The translations under genes and the position numbers were made by a program. From Gemmatimonadota bacterium (lineage in GTDB: Bacteria; Gemmatimonadota; Gemmatimonadetes; Gemmatimonadales; GWC2-71-9): a stretch of 43,676 bases of DNA. The stretch is taken from the NCBI GenBank assembly GCA_003220795.1, contig QHTK01000080.1, positions 1 to 43,676 on the forward strand, in the 5' to 3' direction. The notes below the pieces were generated by a model. The model was not told where the DNA came from. It was given only the letters and a program-made list of their open reading frames with translations, and made no database searches. Position 1 is the first letter of the stretch. The number at the start of each line of letters is the position of its first letter. Positions 23,794 through 32,494 of this stretch are shown here, piece by piece.

Positions 23794-24596
23794 CCCCCCA
23801 CCGCTCCGTACCGCCGCACCCCCCGGGTCCAGGTGACGTGATACGCCGCGATCCAGACGCCGAGCCAGACGAGCTGCCCCGCGAAGCCCTTCACGACGGC
23901 CGTGCCTTGCGCAGCGCCGGTCAGGAGCTCGACCGGGAAGGCGAGCATGTACGGGAACCACGAGAGCGCCGCCGCCCCGGCGACCGCAGGCGGAAGCAGC
24001 GCGAGCGGCGCGAGCCGGCCCGACAGAAACAGCGACACGCCGGCGTGCAGCTCCATGATCGCGGTGGCGCGGGTGGTCCAGAACGCCAGCAGTCCCGTCG
24101 TGAAGCTGATGAAGAACCGCATCGCGCCGGCGAGCAGCACGGCGGCGGCGGTGAGCGCCCAGCGGGCCGGCGCGAGCGGCAGCCGCACCGCCGGCCACAC
24201 CAGGGACACGACGAGCCACACCACGAGGATCATTCCGGCGGTGCGCGCCTTGTAGGCGATGTTCTCCGCCACCGCTTCGTGCGCGGGGTGGAGCGGCCGC
24301 GCCAGCCGGAAGTTGAGCTCGCCCTCGCGGATCCAGCCGTCCAGGTACCAGGAGTCCCACGCGATGGTGAGCTGGTTCACCAGCATCAGGGCGAAGAAGT
24401 AGCGGGCGAAATCGGCCCGCGCGTAGCCGGCGACCTGACCCTCCCCGGCGATCGTCCACCAGATGCCGAGCGCCACGGCCGGCTCCGTCACGCCCCACAA
24501 CAGCCACAGCACGATGGAGGCGCGGTACTGCAGGTCGACGAGCCAGGCGTTGCGGATCAAGGCCGCGTAGCGACGCAGCCAGGCGGCGCGGCTCAC
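23790..24596 (-). CDS. ABC-2 exporter permease (first)
   Basis: The 268-residue membrane protein has about six hydrophobic segments. It begins RAAWLRRYAALIRNAWLVDLQYRASI, like its neighbour's LQYRANF, and has the matching IREGELNFRLARPLHPAH loop. The two permeases are distant paralogues that should form a heterodimer. GTG start at 24596 overlaps the ATPase stop, and its stop overlaps the next ATG, so the three genes are translationally linked. Cargo unknown. Confidence 0.9.
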   Translation of the reverse strand: MSRAAWLRRYAALIRNAWLVDLQYRASIVLWLLWGVTEPAVALGIWWTIAGEGQVAGYARADFARYFFALMLVNQLTIAWDSWYLDGWIREGELNFRLARPLHPAHEAVAENIAYKARTAGMILVVWLVVSLVWPAVRLPLAPARWALTAAAVLLAGAMRFFISFTTGLLAFWTTRATAIMELHAGVSLFLSGRLAPLALLPPAVAGAAALSWFPYMLAFPVELLTGAAQGTAVVKGFAGQLVWLGVWIAAYHVTWTRGVRRYGAVGG

Positions 24597-25588
24597 GCCT
24601 CGTCCTCTGCGACGCCGCGGGCGAACGCGACCCGGATCACGTCCTCGATCGGCGGGTCTTCGATCGACAGGTCGGCCACGGGGAGCTGGGCGAGCAGCCG
24701 CGCGCTCGTCGCGGCCGCTTCCTCACGCGGCACTTCGAGCACGGCGTTGGGGAACCGGAACTCCTTCACGTCGCCGAACGCGGCGAGCTGCTCGGCGGTG
24801 ACGCCGTCGGCGAGCATGAGCTCGATCCGCTTGGTGTGAGCGATCCGCGCCACCAGGGCCGCGAGCGCACCGTCGTACAGCAGCCGGCCGCGGTTGATGA
24901 TGAGGACGCGCGAGGCGAGGGCGGTCACGTCCTGCATGTAGTGGGACGTGAGCAGCACCGTCGCGCCGTGGCGGTCGCGGTACTGCGTGAGGAAGCGGCG
25001 AATCGCTTCCTGAGCGGTGACGTCGAGTCCCAGCGTCGGCTCGTCGAGAAACAGGATCGGCGGGTGATGCAGCAGGGCGGCGGCGAGCTCGCACTTCATG
25101 CGCTCGCCGAGCGACAACTGACGCACCGGTTTGTCGAGCAGGTCCTCCAGCTCGAGCAGAGCGACGAGCTCCGCGAGCCGCTCGCGATAGTCGGACTCGG
25201 CGATGTCGTAGATGGCGCGGTTCAGCTGGAACGTCTCTTCCGGCGGCAGGTCCCACACCAACTGCTGGCGGTTGCCGAGGACCAGGGCGATGCGCCGCTT
25301 GAACGCGGGTCCGCCGCCCCAGGGCGCGAAGCCGGCCACGGTGACCCGGCCGCTCGTGGGGTACAGCAGGCCCGCCAGCATCTTGAGCGTGGTGGTCTTG
25401 CCCGCGCCGTTCGGCCCGAGGAACGCGACGATCTCCCCGGGCTCGATGCCGAACGTCACGTCGCGCACGGCGTGCACGTCGCGGTAGCGGGGCTTGAGCA
25501 ACGCCTGGAGCGCGCCCTTGAGCCCGGGGTCCCGCACTTTGACCTTGAAGGTTTTGCTGAGCCGATCGGCCGTGATGGCGGGCGGCAT
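24593..25588 (-). CDS. ABC-2 exporter ATPase (NatA-like)
   Basis: The protein has 331 residues. Walker A GPNGAGKTTTLKML, Q-loop LVLGNRQQLVWDL, signature LSLGERMKCELAAALLH, Walker B ILFLDEPTLGLD and H-loop LLTSHYMQD are all present. The GNRQQLVWDLPPEETF segment and the R-M-K-C-E-L-A-A-A signature are typical of ATPases paired with DUF990-type permeases. About 80 C-terminal residues form a regulatory-like domain. First gene of the operon; the 32-bp gap to the marR end leaves little room for a separate promoter, so transcription may partly come through marR. Confidence 0.93.
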   Translation of the reverse strand: MPPAITADRLSKTFKVKVRDPGLKGALQALLKPRYRDVHAVRDVTFGIEPGEIVAFLGPNGAGKTTTLKMLAGLLYPTSGRVTVAGFAPWGGGPAFKRRIALVLGNRQQLVWDLPPEETFQLNRAIYDIAESDYRERLAELVALLELEDLLDKPVRQLSLGERMKCELAAALLHHPPILFLDEPTLGLDVTAQEAIRRFLTQYRDRHGATVLLTSHYMQDVTALASRVLIINRGRLLYDGALAALVARIAHTKRIELMLADGVTAEQLAAFGDVKEFRFPNAVLEVPREEAAATSARLLAQLPVADLSIEDPPIEDVIRVAFARGVAEDEA

Positions 25589-25620
25589 ACCGGGAAAATC
25601 TAGCGCCCCGGGCGGGCGTT

Positions 25621-26085
25621 TCAGCGCGCCAGCGCCTCCAGCACGGCCTGGAGGTTACCCGCCTCCGTCGTTCCGAGCGAGCTCGCGATGGCGCGTTGCT
25701 CCTGGGTGAGCGCCCGCATGCCTTTGGCGTAGGCCCGCTCGCCGGCCGGCGTGAGGGCGGCGCGCACGCTCCGGCGGTCGTCCGCGTCGGCGCGTCGGCG
25801 GACCAGCCCGTCCTTCTCGAGCCGACCGACGATCTGCGTGATGTTGGATCGCACGCAGCGCTGGTGTTGCGCCAGCTCGGAGAGCGGCAGCGGCTGCTTC
25901 GCCTCGGCCAGCAGCCGGAGCAACCCCAACTTGGCGAGGGACAGCCCCAACGGGCTCACGGCGGCTTCGAGCCGCGCCTCGACCGCTCCCGCCGCTCCGA
26001 GGAGGGAGAAGACCAGCACGTCGGCCGCCGGGGCGCGCCGTGACCGCTTCCGCGGACGGTTATTCATGCGCGGACGGTTATTCAT
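25621..26085 (-). CDS. MarR-family transcriptional regulator of the efflux operon
   Basis: The 154-residue winged-helix protein: dimerisation helix AVEARLEAAVSPLGLSLAKLGLLRLL, the helix-turn-helix LPLSELAQHQRCVRSNITQIVGRLEKDGLV, wing VRRRADADDRRSVRAALTPAGERAY, then the C-terminal dimer helix. MarR proteins repress efflux and stress genes until a phenolic or similar ligand binds. The start overlaps the DoxX stop (ATGA), which supports ATG 26085 over the second ATG at 26067. The N-terminus carries MNNRPR twice because of an 18-bp duplication (26050-26085). It contains an ATTCATGAA core also found in three upstream operators, so autoregulation is likely. Last gene of the RND operon. Confidence 0.92.
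   Translation of the reverse strand: MNNRPRMNNRPRKRSRRAPAADVLVFSLLGAAGAVEARLEAAVSPLGLSLAKLGLLRLLAEAKQPLPLSELAQHQRCVRSNITQIVGRLEKDGLVRRRADADDRRSVRAALTPAGERAYAKGMRALTQEQRAIASSLGTTEAGNLQAVLEALAR
26050..26085 (-). repeat. 18-bp tandem duplication at the marR start, overlapping an operator-like core
   Basis: Two units, 26085-26068 and 26067-26050, are identical except for the last base and each begins with the ATG. The first unit's ATG lies in ATTCATGAA (26080-26088), matching the core of the putative MarR boxes elsewhere. Confidence 0.85.
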
Positions 26086-26486
26086 GAAGGACGATTAATG
26101 TCGCGTCGCGCGTCCAGGCTCAAGGGGCCCGCGCCAAAGTGCGTGATCAGCAGCGCGGCGCCCAGCATGGACACGTTCTTCATGAACATCGCAATCTGCA
26201 TCCCGCGCATCATCGGATCGGTCACCGCCCAGAAGTTGTGCATCATGAGCGTCACCGGCACCAGGAACAGGACCAGCAGCCAGGCGCCCAGTTTGGCCTT
26301 GTAGCCGAGCGTCACGCTCAAACCTCCGAGCGTGGCGATCACGCCCGACAGCGGGACCAGGAGCCCCGCGGCCGGCACTCCCTGTTGTGCGGCATATCCG
26401 ATGTAGGCTGGCGAGAAGTGCCCCAACACCGTCATCAAGAAGATCGCCGAAAAGAGGAATCGACCTACGGGCACGAGGTAGACCAC
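26082..26486 (-). CDS. DoxX-like small membrane protein
   Basis: The protein has 134 residues and four predicted membrane helices: VGRFLFSAIFLMTVLGHFS, the LLVPLSGVIATLGGLSVTL region, LGAWLLVLFLVPVTLMMHNFW and VSMLGAALLITHFG. This is the DoxX/YphA-like pattern with the HNFW motif in helix 3. Members are linked to redox and thiol stress but have no settled enzymatic role. GTG start after AAGGGG. It sits between the outer-membrane factor and marR genes and overlaps marR by four bases, so it is controlled with the pump. Confidence 0.88.
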   Translation of the reverse strand: MVYLVPVGRFLFSAIFLMTVLGHFSPAYIGYAAQQGVPAAGLLVPLSGVIATLGGLSVTLGYKAKLGAWLLVLFLVPVTLMMHNFWAVTDPMMRGMQIAMFMKNVSMLGAALLITHFGAGPLSLDARRDINRPS

Positions 26487-26507
26487 AGGAATCCCCTTTC
26501 TATAAGG

Positions 26508-28022
26508 TTATGGGTGGGCGGCAGGCCACCCGGCGCCGACGGCGCGATACAGCTGCACCGCCGCAACGAGCTGGTCCCGCTCCGCCTGGGTGAGGGCGAG
26601 CTCCGCACCGAACAGGCCGCGCTGCGCGTCCAGCACGTCGAGGTAGCTCGACACGCCGTTCTGGTAACGCATGGTGGCGAGGTCGAGCGCCCGGCGCAGC
26701 GCGATCACCTGGCGCTCCTGCGCCCCGCTGCGGTCCTGGGCGGTCCGCAATCCCACGAGTGCGTCTTCCACCTCGCGTAGCGCCACCAGCACCGTCTGCT
26801 CATAACGCGACCGCGCCTGCGACGCCCGCGCCCGGGCGATGTTGACCTGCTCGCCCGCCCCCGGCCGGCCCTGGCTGAACAGCGGGATCGAGACTCCGGC
26901 AAACGCCTGCCAGATGTTGGTGCCGGACGCGAACCACTTGGAGAATTCGGTGCTCTGGGTGCCGTACTGACCGGTGATCGTGAAGGTCGGCAGCCAGGCC
27001 GCCTGCGCCACCCCGATTCGCGCGGTGGCGGCGCGCAGCGTCGCTTCGGCGCTCCGGACGTCGGGGCGGTTGCCGAGCAGCGCGGAGGGCACGCCGGCCG
27101 GGACCGGGATCCGCGCCGCCATCTCGGTGAGCGCGCGGCCCCGGCGGATGGCTCCGGGGTTGTGTCCCACCAGGACGCTCAGGGCGTTCTCCTGCTGGGC
27201 CACCTGGCGCTCCAAGTCGGCCACGCTCGCCGCCGGACTCGCCACATCGGCTTCAAACTGGCGGACGTCCAGCTCCGAGATCAACCCACGGTCGAGCCGC
27301 TGCCGGGCGAGTGCGAGCGTTTGGCGCCGCGAGTCGAGCGTCCGCCGCGCGATCGCGAGGTTCAAGTCGGCCGCACGCAAGTCGAAGTACGCGGTCGCCA
27401 CGTCGCCGATCAGCGACAACTGCAGCGCGCGCCGGTCTTCCTGTCGCGCCACGAGATCCGAGCGCGCGGCGCTGGTGCTGCGGCGGAGCCGGCCCCAGAG
27501 ATCGAGCTCCCAGCTTAGGTCGGCCGTCGCCCGGTACGAATCGTAGGTGAACGACCCGAACGTGCCAAACACCTGCTGGTTACGGCCGGCCTGACCGTTG
27601 GCCGTCAGCTCGGGAAGGAGCGCACCCCGGGTGGCCCGGTACTGGGCGCGGAATTCGTCGATCACGGCGAGCGCCGTGCGGACGTCGCGGTTCTCCTGCA
27701 GGCTCGTGTCCACGAGCCGCCGGAGCACGGAATCCTGGATCAGGTCGAGCCACCGCAGCGCGACCGTCGAGTCCCCGTGCGGACCTGGATACGTGGTGTC
27801 GTAGGCGAACGGCACGCGCGCGGTGTCCGTCCCCGGCGGCAGCAGCGTGTCCCGGCTGGTGCGCAGCGAGTCGTAGAACGACCGCAGCGAGTCTTCCGAC
27901 GCCGCCGGCCGCCGCCAGCCGTCCGGCATGCCGACCGAGGACCGGCGATAGCGCGGTCCCACCGCACACGCCTCCGCGAGGGCGATCAGCGCGACGGACG
28001 CGAGCAAGACGACGCGTCGCAT
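26508..28022 (-). CDS. Outer-membrane efflux factor, OprM/NodT-type (RND)
   Basis: The protein has 504 residues. The N-terminus has a signal peptide with a possible lipid-attachment Cys in ALAEACAVGPRYR. Two homologous halves of the TolC barrel-tunnel fold are visible; the first includes VDTSLQENRDVRTALAVIDE, and the second GNRPDVRSAEATLRAATARIGV and TFTITGQYGTQS. Near the end YQNGVSSYLDVLDAQRGLFGAELA is the family signature. It forms the outer-membrane channel for the adaptor and pump encoded just upstream. An extra insert of about 30 residues (STSRDTLLPPGTDTARVPF) near the N-terminus is unusual. The start is one base after the pump stop. Confidence 0.93.
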   Translation of the reverse strand: MRRVVLLASVALIALAEACAVGPRYRRSSVGMPDGWRRPAASEDSLRSFYDSLRTSRDTLLPPGTDTARVPFAYDTTYPGPHGDSTVALRWLDLIQDSVLRRLVDTSLQENRDVRTALAVIDEFRAQYRATRGALLPELTANGQAGRNQQVFGTFGSFTYDSYRATADLSWELDLWGRLRRSTSAARSDLVARQEDRRALQLSLIGDVATAYFDLRAADLNLAIARRTLDSRRQTLALARQRLDRGLISELDVRQFEADVASPAASVADLERQVAQQENALSVLVGHNPGAIRRGRALTEMAARIPVPAGVPSALLGNRPDVRSAEATLRAATARIGVAQAAWLPTFTITGQYGTQSTEFSKWFASGTNIWQAFAGVSIPLFSQGRPGAGEQVNIARARASQARSRYEQTVLVALREVEDALVGLRTAQDRSGAQERQVIALRRALDLATMRYQNGVSSYLDVLDAQRGLFGAELALTQAERDQLVAAVQLYRAVGAGWPAAHP

Positions 28023-28023
28023 G

Positions 28024-31000
28024 TCAGTCGCCCTCCACGGCGAGCGGCGCCGCTTGCGGGACGACGGCACTCGCCCGGCGGCCGAACACGCCCCGCTCGC
28101 TCAAGGCCTTGATCGCCGTGAAGAACAACGGGATGAAGAAGATTCCAACGGCCGTCGCGACGAGCATGCCGAAGAACACACCCGTGCCGATCGAGTGGCG
28201 GCTGGCCGCCCCGGCACCGCTCGACGTAAGCAACGGCGCTACGCCGAGAATGAACGCGAACGACGTCATCAGGATCGGCCGCAGCCGCTCGCGGCCCGCC
28301 TCGAGCGCCGCGTCCTTGATGGAGCGGCCCTGGGCGCGCAGCTCGTTGGCGAACTCGACGATCAGGATCGCGTTCTTCGCCGCGAGGCCAACCACGACGA
28401 TGAGGCCGATCTGCACGTACACGTCGTTCGGCATGCCGCGCAGCCACACGCCGAGCAGCGCGCCGAACGTGCCGAACGGCACGGCCAAGAGCACCGCGAA
28501 CGGGATCGACCAGCTCTCGTACTGCGCCGCGAGCACCAGGAACACCATCACGAGCCCGAGCCCGAACACGAGCCCGCCCTGGCCGCCCGAGGCGCGCTCC
28601 TGATAGGACTGGCCGCTGAAGGCGTAGCCCACGCCCTGACTGCCGTACTTCTGCTGCGCGAGCTGCTCGACCGCGTCGAGCATCTGGCCGGAGCTCTTGC
28701 CCGGGGCGGGGGCGCCGATCACGAGCGCCGAGGTAAAGCCGTTGAAGCGCGTCAGCACGCTCGGCCCGACCTGGAACTCCGTGTGCGTGAGCGCCGAGAC
28801 CGGCACCATGTGCTGATCGGGGCCCCGTACGTAGAGGCGGCCGATGTCCTCCGGCGTCTGGCGGAACTTGGGCTGCGCCTCCGCCTGCACCCGGTAGGTC
28901 TTCCCGTACAGGTTGAAATCGTTGATGTAGAGGGTCGAGAGGAACGCCTGGAGCGTCTGGAACAAGTCCGTGAGCGAGATCCCCAGCGCCTTCGTTTTCT
29001 CCCGGTCCACCTGGACGTACAGCTGCGGCGTGTTCACCCGGAGCGTCGAGTACACGCCCCGCAGGTCGGGGCTGCCGTTCGCGTCGCGCGTGAAATCATT
29101 GACGAGCGCGGCGAACCGCTGCACGTCGTTCACCCCGCGATCCTGCAGGTTCATCTCGAGGCCCGCGTTCGTGCCCAGGCCGATGATCTCCGGCAGATTG
29201 AACGCGAACCCGCGCGCGTCCCGCATGCCGAACAGATAGCCGTTCACGGCGCCGAGCACCGCGTTGATCTGGTCCCTGCGGGATGAGCGCTCGTCCCAGG
29301 GCTTCATGTTGACGAAGATGATCGCGGCATTCGTCTGGTTCGCGTTCTGGATGAAGTCCAGTCCGACCAGCGCCACGACGTGGTTGATGGCCGGCTGCCG
29401 CTTCAAGAAGCCTTCGATCCCGCCGACGACCGCTTCGGTGCGTTGGCGCGACGCGTCGTCCGGCAACGCGACGAGCATCGCGAAGTAGCCCTTGTCCTCG
29501 CTGGGGATGAACCCGCTGGGCACGCTGCGGATCAGCACGAAGACGAGCGCGACGACGACCCCAAACGCGGCGAAGAACGTGCGGGGGCGGTCGATCACAC
29601 GACCTGCCGCGCCCAGGTAGCGCTCCGTGGCCGCGCGGAACCCGCGGTTGAACCGGTCGAAGAACCGGCCCAGCGGGGAGCGCGCCGTCGCGTGTTCCGA
29701 GGGCGGCCGCAACAGCACGGCACACAGCGCCGGCGTGAGCGTCAACGCCACGATCCCCGAGAGGACGACCGCGATCGCGATCGTGATGGCGAACTGCCGG
29801 TACATCAGGCCCGTGATGCCTCCCAGGAAGGCCACGGGAACGAAGACGGAGCACAGCACGAGCACGATCGCGATCAGGGCCCGGCTCACCTGGCGCATGG
29901 CCCGGTCCGCGGCCACCGCGGGCGAGACGCCCTCGGTTGCCATGATGCGCTCCACGTTCTCGATCACGACGATCGCGTCGTCCACCACGATCCCGATCGC
30001 CAGCACCAGGCCGAATAGCGTGAGCAGGTTGATCGAGAAGCCGAGCGCCTGCATACCGAAGAACGCACCGATGACCGACACGGGCACGGCGAGGACGGGA
30101 ATGAGGGTCGCCCGCCAGCTCTGCAGGAAGACGAAGACCACGAGGGTCACGAGCAGCATCGCCTCGAACAGGGTCTTCACGACCTCGTAGATGGAGGCGG
30201 TGATGTACGGGGTCGTGTCGAACGGCACCGACCAGCGGACGCCGGCGGGAAAGCTCTTGGCCAGCTCACTCATGCGCTGCAGCACCGCCTGTTTGACCTG
30301 GAGCGCGTTCGCTCCCGGTCGCAGGAAGACGAGGAACAGGGCCGTGGGCTTGCCGTCGAGCCGCCCCACGACGTCATAGTTGCGGGCCCCCAAGTGGACC
30401 TCGCCGATGTCGTTGAGGCGCACCAGCGAGGCGTCCGGTCGCCCTCGCACGATGATGCGCCCGAATTCGGCGGGATCCTTGAGCCGGCCCCCCGTGACGA
30501 CGGGGATGGTGAGCTGGGTGCCCGGCGGCGAAGGCTCGCGCCCGATGCGCCCGGCCGGATTCGTGGCGTTTTGCTCCTGCACCGCGGCGGCCACGTCCGA
30601 CACGGTCAACCCGAGCTGCGCCATGCGGTCGGGGTCGAGGCTCAAGAGCATCGAGAACTCGAGCTGGCCAACCGTCTGCGCGTCGCCCACGCCGGGAATG
30701 CGCTTGAGCTCGTCCTGGACGTAGATCTTCGAGTAGTTGCTCAGGTACTCGGCGTCGAAGCGCGGGTCGTCCGCGGTGAGCGCGCCCACCACGAGGATGG
30801 CCGTCTGGCGCTTCTGCACCGTGATCCCGTTGCGCACGACCTCCTGGGGCAACTGCGGCTCGGCGAGCGCGATCTGGTTCTGCACGTCCACCGCCGCGAG
30901 GTCCGGGTTGCGCGAGACGTCGAAATAGACCGACAGGTTCATGACGCCGGCGCTCGAGTTCGACGACTTGAAATAGAGCAACCCGTCGAGCCCCGAGAGC

Positions 31001-31221
31001 TGCTGCTCGATCGGCGCGGCCACGGCCGTGGCGACGTCCTGTGCAGTCGCGCCCGGGTAGACCGCCTGCACTTGGATCTCGGGGGGCGTGAGCGCGGGGT
31101 AACTGTTCACCGGGAGCGTGCGGAGCGCGAACAGCCCCAGCAGCACGATGACGATCGAGATGACGCCCGAGAAGATCGGGCGCCGGATGAAGACGTTGCG
31201 AATCTCGGGTGCGTTGCTCAT
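28024..31221 (-). CDS. RND efflux pump (AcrB/MexB, HAE1 family)
   Basis: The protein has 1065 residues with 12 membrane helices and two large periplasmic loops. It begins NVFIRRPIFSGVISIVIVLL and has LGLVLAIGIVVDDAIVVIENVERIM (helix 4 proton-relay Asp pair), PVAFLGGITGLMYRQFAITI, TLTPALCAVLL and QIGLIVVVGLAAKNAILIVEFA (helix 10 Lys). The intact relay residues indicate an active proton-driven pump for amphiphilic compounds. It works with the adaptor and outer-membrane factor in the same operon. ATG overlaps the adaptor stop (ATGA); an upstream extension to 31350 is only a shadow of the adaptor gene. Confidence 0.96.
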   Translation of the reverse strand: MSNAPEIRNVFIRRPIFSGVISIVIVLLGLFALRTLPVNSYPALTPPEIQVQAVYPGATAQDVATAVAAPIEQQLSGLDGLLYFKSSNSSAGVMNLSVYFDVSRNPDLAAVDVQNQIALAEPQLPQEVVRNGITVQKRQTAILVVGALTADDPRFDAEYLSNYSKIYVQDELKRIPGVGDAQTVGQLEFSMLLSLDPDRMAQLGLTVSDVAAAVQEQNATNPAGRIGREPSPPGTQLTIPVVTGGRLKDPAEFGRIIVRGRPDASLVRLNDIGEVHLGARNYDVVGRLDGKPTALFLVFLRPGANALQVKQAVLQRMSELAKSFPAGVRWSVPFDTTPYITASIYEVVKTLFEAMLLVTLVVFVFLQSWRATLIPVLAVPVSVIGAFFGMQALGFSINLLTLFGLVLAIGIVVDDAIVVIENVERIMATEGVSPAVAADRAMRQVSRALIAIVLVLCSVFVPVAFLGGITGLMYRQFAITIAIAVVLSGIVALTLTPALCAVLLRPPSEHATARSPLGRFFDRFNRGFRAATERYLGAAGRVIDRPRTFFAAFGVVVALVFVLIRSVPSGFIPSEDKGYFAMLVALPDDASRQRTEAVVGGIEGFLKRQPAINHVVALVGLDFIQNANQTNAAIIFVNMKPWDERSSRRDQINAVLGAVNGYLFGMRDARGFAFNLPEIIGLGTNAGLEMNLQDRGVNDVQRFAALVNDFTRDANGSPDLRGVYSTLRVNTPQLYVQVDREKTKALGISLTDLFQTLQAFLSTLYINDFNLYGKTYRVQAEAQPKFRQTPEDIGRLYVRGPDQHMVPVSALTHTEFQVGPSVLTRFNGFTSALVIGAPAPGKSSGQMLDAVEQLAQQKYGSQGVGYAFSGQSYQERASGGQGGLVFGLGLVMVFLVLAAQYESWSIPFAVLLAVPFGTFGALLGVWLRGMPNDVYVQIGLIVVVGLAAKNAILIVEFANELRAQGRSIKDAALEAGRERLRPILMTSFAFILGVAPLLTSSGAGAASRHSIGTGVFFGMLVATAVGIFFIPLFFTAIKALSERGVFGRRASAVVPQAAPLAVEGD

Positions 31222-32342
31222 GGAACCCTCGCGGCGCTGTCGGCGGGCGGCTGGTAGGCCACCGCCTTGACCGGCGCCCCGGGGGCGGCGTTCTGCACGC
31301 CATCCACGATCACGCGATCTCCCGCCTGCAACCCTGCGGCGATGAGCCACGCCCCGGCATCCCAGGATGTCGCGACGACGTTGCGCAGCGCGACCTTGCC
31401 GCTGTCGGCGACGAGGTACACGAATGCGCCCCCCAGCCCCTGTTGGACGGCGCGCTGCGGAACCAGAATCGCCTTCGGAATCTTCAAGCCGAGCAGCCGC
31501 ACCCGCACGAATTGTCCGGGGAGTAGCACGTGCTTCGGGTTGGGCAGCACGGCGCGGAGCTGTTGCGTTCCGGTCTCCGGTTGCAACGCGAGGTCCACGA
31601 AATTCAGCTTGCCGGGCTCGGACAGGACCGTCCCGTCGGCGAGCACCACCTGAACCGACATGGTGCGTGGCAGCAGCAACTGACCGGTCGCGGCGTCGCG
31701 CCGCCAGCGCAGGATGTCCTGGTCCGAGGGGCTGAAGTTCAGGTAGATCGGGTCGACCTGCTCGACCGTAGTGAGCAGATCGCCCGGTCCAGTCACGCGT
31801 GCGCCTAGCTCCAGCCGGGCGCGTCCGACGCGTCCTGCGATCTCGGCGCGGACGGACGTGTCGTCATAGTCCTTCTTCGTCTGGTCGACCGCCGCCTGTG
31901 CCTGGTCGAACGCCGTCTGGGCGTCGTCGGCGTCCTTCTGGGCGACGGCGCGGGACGCGAGCAGGGACTTGAGCCGCGCCAGGTTCCGCTCGGCGTTTGC
32001 GAGCCGCGCCTGGGCGCTGCGGTAGGCGGCCTCATAGGTCGTGGGGTCGATCCGAAACAGCAGCGTCCCCTTTGCAACGTCGGTGCCTTCCGCGTAGGGC
32101 CGGGCGACGATCACCCCGGTGACCTGCGAGCGGACCTCGACCGAGCGCGAGGCCTCGGCCTGGCCGACGTACTCGTAGCGCGCCGCCACGGTCTCGGGGG
32201 CCACCGTGAGGACGGACACTTCGGCGGGAGGTGGAGCGACCGGCGCGCTGGGCGCCCTGCGGAACGCGGCGGCGCCGGCCGTGAGGACCAGTACACCCAC
32301 TCCCATGAGGGCCCAAGCCGTCGGTTTGATCGAACGCGTCAT
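31218..32342 (-). CDS. RND efflux periplasmic adaptor (AcrA/MexA-type)
   Basis: The protein has 374 residues: an N-terminal membrane anchor or signal (residues about 10-27, no lipobox Cys), then the lipoyl and hairpin domains. Marks are YEYVGQAEASRSVEVRSQVT, GVIVARPYAEGTDVAKGTLLF, the coiled hairpin (YEAAYRSAQARLANAERNLA through DQAQAAVDQTKKDYDDTSV), then IAGRVGRARLELGARVTGPG and a C-terminal barrel with ILVPQRAVQQG. It links the inner-membrane pump to the outer-membrane channel. First gene of adaptor-pump-channel-DoxX-marR; a MarR-box-like site lies 47 bases upstream. Confidence 0.95.
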   Translation of the reverse strand: MTRSIKPTAWALMGVGVLVLTAGAAAFRRAPSAPVAPPPAEVSVLTVAPETVAARYEYVGQAEASRSVEVRSQVTGVIVARPYAEGTDVAKGTLLFRIDPTTYEAAYRSAQARLANAERNLARLKSLLASRAVAQKDADDAQTAFDQAQAAVDQTKKDYDDTSVRAEIAGRVGRARLELGARVTGPGDLLTTVEQVDPIYLNFSPSDQDILRWRRDAATGQLLLPRTMSVQVVLADGTVLSEPGKLNFVDLALQPETGTQQLRAVLPNPKHVLLPGQFVRVRLLGLKIPKAILVPQRAVQQGLGGAFVYLVADSGKVALRNVVATSWDAGAWLIAAGLQAGDRVIVDGVQNAAPGAPVKAVAYQPPADSAARVP

Positions 32343-32388
32343 TGTGAATCCTCTCCGTGTGATTCTCGAACGAGACGAACAACGTGAT

Positions 32389-32404
32389 AGTGCAGGAATG
32401 AACT
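32389..32404 (-). promoter_or_regulatory. Putative MarR operator upstream of the RND operon
   Basis: AGTGCAGGAATGAACT matches the palindrome AGTTCATGAATGAACT at 14 of 16 bases. On the minus strand it is preceded by GGAACCTTT, the counterpart of the GGGAACATT element at the two related sites, one or two bases closer. Confidence 0.6.
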
Positions 32405-32449
32405 ATTTGCGGGAAAGGTTCCGCGGATGTCGCGCGCCTAGCGCAACTT

Positions 32450-32486
32450 CACCCGAACGGGTGGGGACGACCCACCCGTTCGGGTG
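32450..32486 (-). terminator. Long perfect inverted repeat, probable terminator after the outer-membrane protein gene
   Basis: Two 16-bp arms (32450-32465 and 32471-32486) pair perfectly around GACGA; each contains ACCCG facing CGGGT. There is no T tract on either side, so it may need a factor, or may instead be a regulatory or mRNA-stabilising hairpin. It lies eight bases past the end of the upstream gene. Confidence 0.6.
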
Positions 32487-32494
32487 AACGACGT

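Noticed and set aside
28021..29286. Long open frame (421 codons) on the plus strand, antisense to the RND pump
   Set aside because: It lies wholly opposite a strongly supported gene, its translation is Arg/Glu/His-rich low-complexity, and it has no family motif. It is a GC-rich shadow frame.
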